Shown: one piece after another, positions 16,959 through 25,815 of the stretch | Layout: each line of letters starts with the position of its first letter | Numbering within the stretch: position 1 is the stretch's first letter | Source: Paludibacteraceae bacterium | Lineage (GTDB): Bacteria; Bacteroidota; Bacteroidia; Bacteroidales; Paludibacteraceae | Reading direction: 5' to 3' | Assembly: GCA_017937025.1 (NCBI GenBank) | Contig: JAGBEJ010000012.1 | Coordinates: 1-64,000, forward strand | DNA: 64,000 bases | Notes under the pieces: model-generated | Databases searched by the model: none | What the model saw: only the letters and a program-made list of their open reading frames with translations | Told to the model about the DNA's origin: nothing | Translations under genes and position numbers: made by a program

Positions 16959-18474
16959 TAATTTTTATCTTCCCCAGATTCTCCAAAATCACCTTGTTCA
17001 GCCGTTCCTCTTCCTTCAGTTGCTCCTCAAACTCGGCTTTCAGGGTGGTGAAGCGCTCGGCAAAGTTGAAGTCGTCCTCCTCTTCGGGCAAACCCACATA
17101 GCGGCCAGGCGTTAGTACATAGTCCAATTCCGCCACGCGGCTTACGGGCACCGAAGCACAGAAACCTGCAATATCCTGATATTCCGCCGACTCCTCTTTC
17201 CAGAGATGGTAGGTGTGTGCAATTTCCTGAATATCTTCCTCCGAGAGTTCACGAGTGCGGCGGTTGATGAGGTGTCCTTTGTTGCGTGCATCGATAAACA
17301 ATATTTCGCCAGCGCGCTTGCTACGGTTGCGTGTCACAAACCACAGACAAGCCGGGATCTGGGTGTTCAAAAAGAGTTTTGCAGGGAGGTTCACTATGCA
17401 TGCGATAAGACCTTTGTCAATTAAGGCCTTGCGGATTTCGCCTTCGCCGCCTGTTTTTGAGGTCAGCGAGCCTTTGGCAAGCACGAATCCGGCTTGTCCG
17501 CTTGGCGCAAGGTGATAGATGAAGTGCTGAATCCACGCAAAGTTGGCGTTTCCTGCAGGCGGCACTCCGTACTGCCAGCGGGCATCGTTGCGCAGCTGGT
17601 CGCCGCTCCAGTCGCTGTCGTTGAATGGCGGATTGGCAAGCACATAGTCGGCCTTCACGTCGCGGTGCGCATCGTTGAGGAACGAACCTTCGGTGTTCCA
17701 CTTCACCTGCGAAGCATCTATTCCGCGTATGGCAAGGTTCATCTTGCACAGGCGCCAGGTGGTCTGGTTGCTTTCCTGCCCGTAAACCGAAATGTTTTCA
17801 ATCCTGCCCTGATGCTCCTTCACAAATTTCTCGCTCTGCACAAACATACCTCCCGAACCACAGCATGGGTCGAGCACACGGCCTTCATAGGGCTCCAGCA
17901 TATTGACCAACAACTCTACAACACTACGAGGCGTGTAGAATTGACCGCCTTTTTTACCTTCAGCCAAAGCGAACTCGCCGAGGAAATACTCGAAGACGTG
18001 ACCGAGCAAGTCGGCGCTTTTGGTGCTGGTGTTCTGCAAAGTGGAGTTGCCGATAAGGTCAATCAGCTCTCCCAACGATGTAGGGTCGAGGTTAGGGCGG
18101 GAAAAGACTTTAGGCAGCACACCTTTCAATGATTTGTTTTCACGTTCAATCTCGTCCATCGCATCGTCAATGAACTTGCCAATTTGCGGATTTTTGGCAT
18201 TGTCGGTCAGATAACTCCAACGGGCATTGGCTGGAACGTAAAACACGTTCTCTGCGGCGTATTCCTCACGGTCTTCGGGGTCCGCTCCATCGGCCTGCTG
18301 CCTCACCAATTCGTCATACAATTGTTCAAACGATACCGAAATATATCTCAAAAAGATGAGACCCAGCACAACGTGCTTATATTCAGCCGCATCAATATTC
18401 TTACGCAGCTTGTCGGCAGCCTTCCAAAGCTGTTTTTCAAGCGGTTCTTCTACTACTTCTTTCTTTTTTGCCAT
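16951..18474 (-). CDS. hsdM: type I restriction-modification, DNA adenine methyltransferase M
   Basis: A 507-residue N6-adenine methyltransferase. After the N-terminal helical domain (about 10-150) the SAM-binding motif LDPCCGSGGM is at 191-200 and the catalytic NPPF at 281-284. GGQFYTPRSVVELLV before motif I is typical of HsdM. With HsdS it methylates the target adenines and protects host DNA. It is the first gene of the island, transcribed on the minus strand, with a TATTTTTG -7 box at 18509-18502. Confidence 0.96.
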   Translation of the reverse strand: MAKKKEVVEEPLEKQLWKAADKLRKNIDAAEYKHVVLGLIFLRYISVSFEQLYDELVRQQADGADPEDREEYAAENVFYVPANARWSYLTDNAKNPQIGKFIDDAMDEIERENKSLKGVLPKVFSRPNLDPTSLGELIDLIGNSTLQNTSTKSADLLGHVFEYFLGEFALAEGKKGGQFYTPRSVVELLVNMLEPYEGRVLDPCCGSGGMFVQSEKFVKEHQGRIENISVYGQESNQTTWRLCKMNLAIRGIDASQVKWNTEGSFLNDAHRDVKADYVLANPPFNDSDWSGDQLRNDARWQYGVPPAGNANFAWIQHFIYHLAPSGQAGFVLAKGSLTSKTGGEGEIRKALIDKGLIACIVNLPAKLFLNTQIPACLWFVTRNRSKRAGEILFIDARNKGHLINRRTRELSEEDIQEIAHTYHLWKEESAEYQDIAGFCASVPVSRVAELDYVLTPGRYVGLPEEEDDFNFAERFTTLKAEFEEQLKEEERLNKVILENLGKIKING

Positions 18475-18501
18475 GATAAAAAAACGTCTTTGCTAATTTT
18501 T

Positions 18502-18509
18502 CAAAAATA
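18502..18509 (-). promoter_or_regulatory. -7 box of the restriction island
   Basis: Minus-strand TATTTTTG, 28 bases before the hsdM start. No clear -33 element is at the usual distance. Confidence 0.4.
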
Positions 18510-18532
18510 CAACTTTTTGGCACAATCTTAAA

Positions 18533-18571
18533 ATAATGAGAGCCGAGAAAACATATCCCGGCTCTCATTAT
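18533..18571. terminator. hairpin upstream of hsdM
   Basis: Thirteen-bp arms ATAATGAGAGCCG and CGGCTCTCATTAT; on the minus strand it is followed by TTTTAA. It probably separates the restriction island from the gene upstream. Confidence 0.65.
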
Positions 18572-18707
18572 CTATCTCCTGCCTTTCAAGGCTTCTCTTA
18601 GTGTCCATTCATTTTATGTCATTCCGTAAAAAACATTGCAGAACGAAAGTCCAACACCTGACAGTATCTCCAAATCACGGCACCTCGTCTTCCGTCTGAC
18701 GCAAACA

Positions 18708-18735
18708 AAAAAGGCAGCCATTCGGCTGCCTTTTT
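18708..18735 (-). terminator. terminator of the GLUG/OmpA gene
   Basis: Twelve-bp arms AAAAAGGCAGCC and GGCTGCCTTTTT with a 4-base loop, 10 bp past the stop codon. Between it and 18571 I see nothing. Confidence 0.88.
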
Positions 18736-18744
18736 GTTTATCTC

Positions 18745-20862
18745 TTAGTCTCGTAATATCTTCACTTCCACACGCCTGTTTTCCCGTCGGTGCTCCGCCG
18801 TCTTGTTGTCGTGCACTGGGTTGTCGTAAGCCATGGAGCGGACCTCGATGTTCTCTTCCTTGACGCCCTTGCGAATCATCCATTTCTTTATCGTGGTGGC
18901 GCGGAGCATTCCCATTCTTACGTTCACCTCGCGCGAGCCTATGTCGCAAGTGTTGCCCACGAGCGCTATCTTGAGGTCGTCGCGCTCCTTCATCAGTTCC
19001 ACGAGCTCGTCGTATGCCGCCTGCTCCTTCTCGTTCATCTTTCCGTCCCACGCGTTGTTGAACTCGAAGTGTATTGCTATCTCGTTAGCCAGCTCGTCAG
19101 CCTTCACCATGTCGCCCTCGTCGTCGGTCACAGTCACTGTGATTGTCTGCTTGTCGCCGTTGGAGAGAGCGCAGGTTATCTTCGCCTTGCCCTTGTGCAG
19201 ACCTATCAGTTTGCCTGTGTTTGGGTTCACGGTCAGGACGCTCTCGTTGTCGCTTGTCCATGTGCCCTTAGGCAGTCCTGACTTCATGTGCAGCGCAGTG
19301 TCCGCGTTTATGTCCATCGTGAAATCTTTTTCCTCTATGATTTCGGTGTATGGTATTCTGTGCTTTGTCTTTATCGGGATGGACCTCAGTTCCACGCCGT
19401 TCTTCTCGAGCACGAGCGTGTCCTCCCCCACTTCGAGTATTCGCCCTTCCAGTTCCTCTTTCCTGACGAACACGGCATTGCTGCGCGAGTGCCATTCTGT
19501 GCCTTCGAGCAGGCTCAGGTCGAACGAGTCGGATATGGTGTAAACATTTTCGGTCGTGTCGCGGAATATCAGCGGAGCCGACGCCACATACGCCACTTCC
19601 TTGGTCCGGTCGCCCTTGAGTCTCGGGTAGAATCCGTCGGTAAACTCCCATTCGCCGTTCAGCTTGCCTTTGAGCGAGTCGCCGAGCATCTGGTTTGTGA
19701 ACAGTCTTGTGGTGTCCGCCACGCTCTTCTTCTTGTTGCCGAAGGCGTTTCGGCTGACGCACATCTGACCGTCGTAGTATGTGTTAGTGACTTCCACTCC
19801 TCGCTTGTATCCGACTATGGCACCCGACTCATCGCCGCCTATCACATCGCCGCAGTTCAGGCTCTGGCTTATCTCCGAGCTGCCCGCCGCATATCCGCTT
19901 ATGCCGCCGATGCACTGCGCCTTGCCGCGTGGATTGCTGTTCTCCACTACAGCCGCGTTCACCGACGAAGAAATCTTCGTGCGTCTCGCGTAGCCGCTTA
20001 TGCCGCCTGCATAGTCGTCGTTCATCTGTATCTTGCCTGTGTTGGAACACATGTAGATAGTCGAGTTCTCGATATATCCGACGATGCCGCCAGTTCTCTG
20101 GCCGCCGGACTTTATGACGCCGTAGTTGGCGCTCTGCTCGATGCGTGAGTTCTTAGTGACCGAGCCAGCCACGCCGCCGACATTGTAAACCGAACCTGTG
20201 ACCGAGCCGCCGTTGACGCTGTTGCGCACAACCGACTCGCCGTCCATGAATCCGGCGATGCCGCCGCATGTCTTGTGTCCTGAGACCTCAGCCTTGTTCT
20301 CGCAATCCACAACGGCTGCGTTTTTTGACATCTGACCAACGATGCCGCCCACGAATCTGACACCGGACACACGTCCGCTCTCGACTTTGACGTTCTTAAG
20401 CGTCGCACCATCGGACATACAGCCGACCACAGCGCCGACATTCTCCATGCCGTGCACCATGCAGTTTTTCAGCGTAAGGTTGCTTATCACGCCGAACTTG
20501 ACATAGCCGAACAATCCGACTTGGCTGTGCTTCTTCTGGTCGAAATACAGTCCGCTGACAACGTGTCCGTCGCCGTCGAAGTTTCCGCAGAATGCGATGC
20601 CCTTGAGCGCGCTCTTGCTCCAGCCTATAGGCTGCCATCCTTCGTTGGAGTAGCCGTAGAGGTCAATGTCGTTTGTGAGTTTCAGGAATTTGCCCTCGTA
20701 TGATTCGCCGCCACGGACATTGTCCGACAGCTCTTTGAGGTCTTCAGCCGAATTTATGGTGTATGGGTCGTCAACTGTTCCCGAGCCTCCAATGGAAGCC
20801 GAAACAGTCATGGCAGCCATTGCCATAACCCACAAAAACAATATCCGGCGTAATTTTTTCAA
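18745..20862 (-). CDS. secreted GLUG-repeat, Ig-like and OmpA-domain surface protein
   Basis: A 705-residue protein with a signal peptide (residues 1-22). Residues about 100-370 hold a series of GLUG-like repeats, seen as recurring VGGIVGQM, CGGIAGFM, VGGVAGSV, TGGIVGYI, AGGISGYA, IGGISGYA units about 25-30 residues apart. A bacterial Ig-like (BIG2) domain covers about 520-585, ending KLIGLHKGKAKITC. The last 110 residues form an OmpA-like peptidoglycan-binding domain: IALVGNTCDIGSREVNVRMG and the end HRRENRRVEV. The layout suggests an outer-membrane or surface protein tied to peptidoglycan, with the repeats exposed. The function is unknown. A strong promoter lies at 20916-20886. Confidence 0.82.
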   Translation of the reverse strand: MKKLRRILFLWVMAMAAMTVSASIGGSGTVDDPYTINSAEDLKELSDNVRGGESYEGKFLKLTNDIDLYGYSNEGWQPIGWSKSALKGIAFCGNFDGDGHVVSGLYFDQKKHSQVGLFGYVKFGVISNLTLKNCMVHGMENVGAVVGCMSDGATLKNVKVESGRVSGVRFVGGIVGQMSKNAAVVDCENKAEVSGHKTCGGIAGFMDGESVVRNSVNGGSVTGSVYNVGGVAGSVTKNSRIEQSANYGVIKSGGQRTGGIVGYIENSTIYMCSNTGKIQMNDDYAGGISGYARRTKISSSVNAAVVENSNPRGKAQCIGGISGYAAGSSEISQSLNCGDVIGGDESGAIVGYKRGVEVTNTYYDGQMCVSRNAFGNKKKSVADTTRLFTNQMLGDSLKGKLNGEWEFTDGFYPRLKGDRTKEVAYVASAPLIFRDTTENVYTISDSFDLSLLEGTEWHSRSNAVFVRKEELEGRILEVGEDTLVLEKNGVELRSIPIKTKHRIPYTEIIEEKDFTMDINADTALHMKSGLPKGTWTSDNESVLTVNPNTGKLIGLHKGKAKITCALSNGDKQTITVTVTDDEGDMVKADELANEIAIHFEFNNAWDGKMNEKEQAAYDELVELMKERDDLKIALVGNTCDIGSREVNVRMGMLRATTIKKWMIRKGVKEENIEVRSMAYDNPVHDNKTAEHRRENRRVEVKILRD

Positions 20863-20885
20863 GAAAAATTCTACTTATTCAAGTG

Positions 20886-20916
20886 CAAAAGTATGCAGAT
20901 TAGGCATAAAAACAAA
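20886..20916 (-). promoter_or_regulatory. promoter of the GLUG/OmpA gene
   Basis: Minus-strand TTTG (20916-20913), 19 bases, TACTTTTG (20893-20886): a near-perfect Bacteroidota promoter, 24 bp before the start. Confidence 0.7.
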
Positions 20917-21032
20917 ACATATAGATGAAAAATTAAACTATAAATCCATTTTTACGAAAAACAAGACACAACTTTCGGAGCATGAAATGCCATGATTTTC
21001 AAAAATTGCCTTTTTCTGAATGATTTTAATAT

Positions 21033-21040
21033 TACCTTTG
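21033..21040 (+). promoter_or_regulatory. -7 box of the DUF349 operon
   Basis: TACCTTTG, 56 bases before the start codon of the DUF349 gene; a TTG at 21006-21008 is 24 bases upstream. Confidence 0.5.
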
Positions 21041-21096
21041 TCTTCAATAGCAATACTTGAACGCACTTATAAAAATTGTAATTATTTTATCTAATC

Positions 21097-22746
21097 ATGG
21101 AATCTTTAGAGAAAAACAACACAGAGAAAAACATCAGCCTTCAGGAAATCATAGAGAAGATGAAAAGCATCGCGGAATCGAACTGCGACGACACGAACAA
21201 AGAGGCTACATCGCTGAAAAAGTTGTTTTACTACACTTTGAATAACTGCCGTTTCAACCAGACCGCCGACGAGAACAACAGCGAGGATTTCAACGCTATG
21301 GAGGAGGAATTCAAGGGTCTGTTCAACAAATACCAGGAGAAAAGAAAAGCATTCCTGGAAGCCAAGCAGAAGAAAGAGAATGAGAATCTCGAGAAGAGAA
21401 AAAGCATCATAAAGAAAATCGAGGCTTTCGTGGAGAATCCTGAAACGATACACGAGCACTTCAACGACTTCAAGGCTCTGCAACAGGAGTGGAAAGAGGC
21501 TGGAGACGTGCCTGCCACCGACAAGAACGACATCTTCAAGAAATACAACAGCATAAACGAGCAGTACTACGACCTGCTGAAGATGAACATCGAACTCAGG
21601 GAATACGACTTCAAGAAGAACCTTGAGATAAAGACCGAATTATGCGAAAAGGCCGAGGCACTCGACAAAGAAGAGAACGTGATAAACGCATTCAACTCGC
21701 TGCAGGCGCTGCATGAGCAATGGACACAGACAGGACCTGTGGCCAAGGAACTGCGTGAAGAACTGTGGACAAGATTCAAAGAGGCCTCATCGGTTATAAA
21801 CAAGAAGCACAACGCATACTTCGAGGAAAAGAAGCAGAAAGAGCAGGAAGCGCTGAAAGCGAAAGAAGAAATATGCAAAAAGGCTGAAGCCATCGAATAC
21901 TCCGACATAGCAAGCCCTGCGGAGTGGGACAAGGTGGTCGATGCTGTGAAGGAAATACAGCAGGAATGGAAAAACGCAGGATACACGCCTGCAAAAATAT
22001 CCGAAAGCCTGTATGAGAGATACCGCAGCGCATGCAACAAAATATTCGAGGCGAGAAACACATACTTCGGCAAGATAAACGAAGAGCGCAAAGCCAACAA
22101 GAAGCTGAAGATGGAAATCATAAGAAAAGTCAAGGAGCTGAAGGACAGCAGCAACGGCAAAGAAGCTAAACAGGAAATAACCAAACTGCAGGAGGAATGG
22201 AAGAAAATCGGTCCTGTGCCTACGCGCGACAACCAGACCATGTGGAAGGAATTCACCGCAGCATGCGACGAGTTCTTCACAAAGCGCAAGGAAGCCTACG
22301 AAATGCACGTGAAAGAGGAGCAGGAAAACCTGCAGAAAAAACTGGCGATAATTGAGCAGATAAAGAACTTCAAGCCTCTGGACAGCGCCAAGAGCAGCGC
22401 CGATGCGATAAAGAAACTCATCAGCGAGTTCAATGCCATAGGACGCGTGCCTTACGACGAAAAGGACAAAATCTACAAGGCGTTCCACAAGGCAGTGGAC
22501 AACATATTCGACACTCTGAAAATCGATGACAACAACCGCCCTGTGGATGTCGCAAAGCTCCGCCGCACAGCTGAAAAGCTGAGAAACGACATTAAGACAG
22601 CCGAGAACAACATCCTGTTCCTCGCGCCAGCCAACTCGAAGAAGCAGAGTCCTCTGCTCGACGAGATGAACAAGAACATCGAGAAGATGAAGAAGGAGCT
22701 GCAGAAGATTCTCAAGACAATCGAAAGCAACGAGAAAAAGGCATAA
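21097..22746 (+). CDS. DUF349 repeat protein
   Basis: A 549-residue, lysine- and glutamate-rich, almost fully helical protein. It has five DUF349 units, each built around a W or hydrophobic core: LQQEWKEAGDVPATDKNDIF, LHEQWTQTGPVAKELREELW, IQQEWKNAGYTPAKISESLY, LQEEWKKIGPVPTRDNQTMW and ISEFNAIGRVPYDEKDKIYK. No enzymatic motif or signal peptide is visible. DUF349 proteins are common in Bacteroidota and their function is not established. The gene is 9 bp from the next one and is cotranscribed with it. Confidence 0.85.
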   Translation: MESLEKNNTEKNISLQEIIEKMKSIAESNCDDTNKEATSLKKLFYYTLNNCRFNQTADENNSEDFNAMEEEFKGLFNKYQEKRKAFLEAKQKKENENLEKRKSIIKKIEAFVENPETIHEHFNDFKALQQEWKEAGDVPATDKNDIFKKYNSINEQYYDLLKMNIELREYDFKKNLEIKTELCEKAEALDKEENVINAFNSLQALHEQWTQTGPVAKELREELWTRFKEASSVINKKHNAYFEEKKQKEQEALKAKEEICKKAEAIEYSDIASPAEWDKVVDAVKEIQQEWKNAGYTPAKISESLYERYRSACNKIFEARNTYFGKINEERKANKKLKMEIIRKVKELKDSSNGKEAKQEITKLQEEWKKIGPVPTRDNQTMWKEFTAACDEFFTKRKEAYEMHVKEEQENLQKKLAIIEQIKNFKPLDSAKSSADAIKKLISEFNAIGRVPYDEKDKIYKAFHKAVDNIFDTLKIDDNNRPVDVAKLRRTAEKLRNDIKTAENNILFLAPANSKKQSPLLDEMNKNIEKMKKELQKILKTIESNEKKA

Positions 22747-22755
22747 GACCAGACT

Positions 22756-24333
22756 ATGCAGCAAAGCGTCAACATAACACTCTCGCCCGAGCAAGCCGCC
22801 AACGACAAGCTTCTGAAAAACGAGGCTTGCGCCAAGGCAGGCGTACAGCCGCAGAGAGTGAAAAGCATACGCATAGAGCACAAGACTGTTGACGCGAGAC
22901 AGCGCATGCCGAAAATCAACCTGTCGGTAAGGCTGTACATCGACGAGACGCAGGAAGGCGCGCCACGCATCTGCGAGGAGATAAAGTATCAGGACGTAAG
23001 CGCAAAGCCGCAGGCGATAGTCGTGGGCGCAGGCCCTGCCGGACTTTTCGCCGCTCTCAGGCTGATTGAGCTTGGAGTCAAGCCGATTATCGTGGAGAGA
23101 GGCAAAAGCGTCTCAGAAAGAAAAATAGACATAGCACAGGCGTCACGCAACAAGGGATTGAACCTCGAAAGCAACTTCAGCTTCGGCGAGGGCGGCGCAG
23201 GAGCATTCTCCGACGGCAAACTATACACACGCTCCAAAAAGAAAGGCAACACAAACAGAATACTGCAGATATTCCACGACCACGGCGCACAGGACGAGAT
23301 ACTCTACGAGGCGCATCCGCACATAGGCACGGACAGGCTGTCGGTCGTAATAAAGAACATGCGCAAGACGATACTCCAGTACGGAGGCGAAGTGCATTTC
23401 TGCTGCAAAATGACCGACCTCGTGATAGAGAACGGATGCGTGAAAGGCATCATCTGCGAGGACGGAAGAGAATTCAGAAGCGACGCCGTGATACTGGCTA
23501 CCGGTCACTCGGCAAGAGATGTTTACCAGATGCTCGACAACAAGAAAATCGCGCTCGAGGCCAAAGGCTTCGCCATGGGCGTGAGAGTGGAGCATCCGCA
23601 AGCACTGATAGACAGCATACAATACCACAGAAAGGAACGAGGCGAATATCTGCCGCCAGCCGCCTACAACATCGTGGCACAGTCGGCCGGACGAGGCGTG
23701 TACTCGTTCTGCATGTGTCCGGGAGGACAGATAGTGCCGGCTTCGACAGAAAACGACGGCATCGTCGTCAACGGCATGTCCAACTCGCTGAGAAACTCGC
23801 CATACGCAAACAGCGGAATCGTTGTGGAGATAAGGCCGGAAGACCTCGAGAAAACCGAGTGGAGCAAATACGGCAACTTCTCTGGGCTGATGTTCCAGAA
23901 GCATGTGGAGCAGCTCGCATTCAAGAACAACGGCGGACTGGGGCTCGCCGCTCCTGCGCAAAGGCTCGCCGACTTCGTAAAAGGCAGGCTGTCGTCGTCG
24001 CTGCCTAAGTGCAGCTATCTGCCAGGCGCAATATCGTCGCCAATGCACTTCTGGCTGCCGGACTCGATAGGCAAAAGGCTTCAGGACGGATTCAAGCAGT
24101 TCGACCGCAAGATGCACGGATTCGTGACCAACGAGGCAGTGATACTCGGCGTGGAGTCGAGGTCGTCGTCGCCAATACGCATCCCGAGAGACAGAGAGAC
24201 ATTGCAGCACACCAGCATCAAAGGATTGTTTCCTTGCGGAGAAGGCGCGGGATATTCGGGCGGCATAACATCATCGGGAATAGACGGTGAACTCTGCGCC
24301 GAAAACGCCGCCAAACTTGTGAAAGGCGCATAG
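22756..24333 (+). CDS. NAD(P)/FAD-dependent oxidoreductase (COG2509-type)
   Basis: A 525-residue flavoprotein. An about 85-residue N-terminal extension precedes the dinucleotide-binding motif AIVVGAGPAGLFAALRLIELG (in pieces, about 91-111) with the ribose-binding glutamate in IIVERGKSVSER. FGEGGAGAFSDGKLYTR and ILATGHSARDVY follow. Near the C-terminus GLFPCGEGAGYSGGITSSG closes the FAD site. The family is widespread and annotated only as FAD-dependent dehydrogenase. It probably acts in the cytoplasm on an unknown substrate. Confidence 0.88.
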   Translation: MQQSVNITLSPEQAANDKLLKNEACAKAGVQPQRVKSIRIEHKTVDARQRMPKINLSVRLYIDETQEGAPRICEEIKYQDVSAKPQAIVVGAGPAGLFAALRLIELGVKPIIVERGKSVSERKIDIAQASRNKGLNLESNFSFGEGGAGAFSDGKLYTRSKKKGNTNRILQIFHDHGAQDEILYEAHPHIGTDRLSVVIKNMRKTILQYGGEVHFCCKMTDLVIENGCVKGIICEDGREFRSDAVILATGHSARDVYQMLDNKKIALEAKGFAMGVRVEHPQALIDSIQYHRKERGEYLPPAAYNIVAQSAGRGVYSFCMCPGGQIVPASTENDGIVVNGMSNSLRNSPYANSGIVVEIRPEDLEKTEWSKYGNFSGLMFQKHVEQLAFKNNGGLGLAAPAQRLADFVKGRLSSSLPKCSYLPGAISSPMHFWLPDSIGKRLQDGFKQFDRKMHGFVTNEAVILGVESRSSSPIRIPRDRETLQHTSIKGLFPCGEGAGYSGGITSSGIDGELCAENAAKLVKGA

Positions 24334-24338
24334 CCCCA

Positions 24339-24791
24339 TCACGAGAACAAAAACTGATTCTGAACAAACATCCAGACTAAATAACGCAACAGCTTGCCGA
24401 CGAAGAAAAGCGCCGACACCGCCCACACGTTGCAACGGACATATCCTGTGGCTATGGCTATCAAATCGCCAACGACCGGCAGGAACGACAATGACGCGAG
24501 CCATACTCCCCATTTCCTGACCTTGCCAACCGCCTTGTAGAGCTTATCCTCATCCACTCTCAGCCATTTCTTTATCCACTCAATCTTGCCTAACGTGCCA
24601 ATCCAGTAGCATGTGAGAGAGCCTAATGTGTTGCCGGCCGTAGCCACAAACACGCAAATCAGAGGGTCGGCGCCAGCCTGCCAAACAACGGCAGTGAAAA
24701 CCGCCTCTGACGCCAGCGGAATGATTGTAGAGGCTAAGAACGAAGCTATGAAAAGCCCCAGATAGCCATACACACAAAGTCCCTCTAACAC
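24339..24791 (-). CDS. yqaA: YqaA/DedA-like membrane protein
   Basis: A 150-residue membrane protein of the YqaA branch of the SNARE-associated/DedA (VTT) family. It begins YGYLGLFIASFLASTIIPLAS, has the TAGNTLGSLTCYWIG motif in the middle and the amphipathic LSFLPVVGDLIAIATG motif near 103-118. DedA-like proteins are linked to lipid transport across the membrane. It is the last gene of the mazG-ribF-DUF6427-yqaA cluster, 1 bp from its neighbour, and faces the FAD oxidoreductase gene with a 5-bp gap. Confidence 0.85.
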   Translation of the reverse strand: MLEGLCVYGYLGLFIASFLASTIIPLASEAVFTAVVWQAGADPLICVFVATAGNTLGSLTCYWIGTLGKIEWIKKWLRVDEDKLYKAVGKVRKWGVWLASLSFLPVVGDLIAIATGYVRCNVWAVSALFFVGKLLRYLVWMFVQNQFLFS

Positions 24792-24792
24792 T

Positions 24793-25815
24793 TTATTGGA
24801 AGATTACGGAATTGAGGAAATAGAGCGAAGAACAGCAGATGAACGTCAGAAAGACAATCTTGGAAGCCATGCTCTTATGCAGTGTGAAGTAATGAGCGAA
24901 AAGTATTGATTCCAGCATCGCCATAAGCGGATAGAACGACGGCATCTTGTTGGAGAACAGCAAGAACATAAGAACTCCGCCGAGCATCAACATGATGGTG
25001 ACGCCAAGCAGTTTGCTGCCCTTCATATTGTCCACATAATTGCGGCTGAAGACGCTTGACGCCGCGCACAACAGACACAAGAACTGCGAGCCGTAGAACA
25101 GCAGTATGACAACGCTTATCTCGTATTCCGGAGAAGGCAGGTGGAAATATGACACATACTCCTCGTACAAGGAAATGGCCATGCTGTCATCCACAATGAA
25201 CATAATGCCGAAAATCAAGAAATACGACGCTATCAGTCCGACGAGGCTCGCGAAGAAAGTTCTGAGCGAGAGGGTGTTAAGCAGCAGCATGCCGAGCAGG
25301 AAGAACGGCAAGAGCAGAAGGTACTCCTCGCAGAACACCGACGCCAAAGCTATGTATATGCCAATATTGAACGACGAACGCACCGGGAAACGCTGACGGT
25401 AGCCGGAGAACACGCTGTGCATGGCAAGTATGACAAACACATTGGAAACGCTCGACATGACGAACGACTGGGCGTTGACATTAGTGCCGACAAGCACCAC
25501 ATAGAAGAATATCGGCAGAATCGTGCGCTGCGAGATCATGTTGTCGCGCTCGTTGAGTACGAAAAGCATGACAGCCACAATCAGGACCGACGCCCATCCG
25601 AAGAAATATCCGGCGAAGGATGTCGGATCAATCAGTTCGCCGAGCATGACGTCGATGTGGCTCGACGGCTCGCAATTCCACAACTCCTGAGGCTGGAACG
25701 CGTAACCCAGCAACCAGAGCACAATCGACAATCCGAATATCATCGCAACCGACTGCACATTCGGTTCTATCAGTTTCTCTAAGTAATGTCTGCCACTGCT
25801 GTATGAACTTTTCAT
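24793..25815 (-). CDS. DUF6427-like polytopic membrane protein
   Basis: A 340-residue protein with about nine or ten membrane segments and no soluble domain. The N-terminal positively charged tail (KSSYSSGRHYLEKLIEP) precedes the first segment. It resembles the DUF6427 membrane proteins of Bacteroidota; function unknown. Its start codon touches the ribF stop codon, so the two are translated from one message. Confidence 0.65.
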   Translation of the reverse strand: MKSSYSSGRHYLEKLIEPNVQSVAMIFGLSIVLWLLGYAFQPQELWNCEPSSHIDVMLGELIDPTSFAGYFFGWASVLIVAVMLFVLNERDNMISQRTILPIFFYVVLVGTNVNAQSFVMSSVSNVFVILAMHSVFSGYRQRFPVRSSFNIGIYIALASVFCEEYLLLLPFFLLGMLLLNTLSLRTFFASLVGLIASYFLIFGIMFIVDDSMAISLYEEYVSYFHLPSPEYEISVVILLFYGSQFLCLLCAASSVFSRNYVDNMKGSKLLGVTIMLMLGGVLMFLLFSNKMPSFYPLMAMLESILFAHYFTLHKSMASKIVFLTFICCSSLYFLNSVIFQ

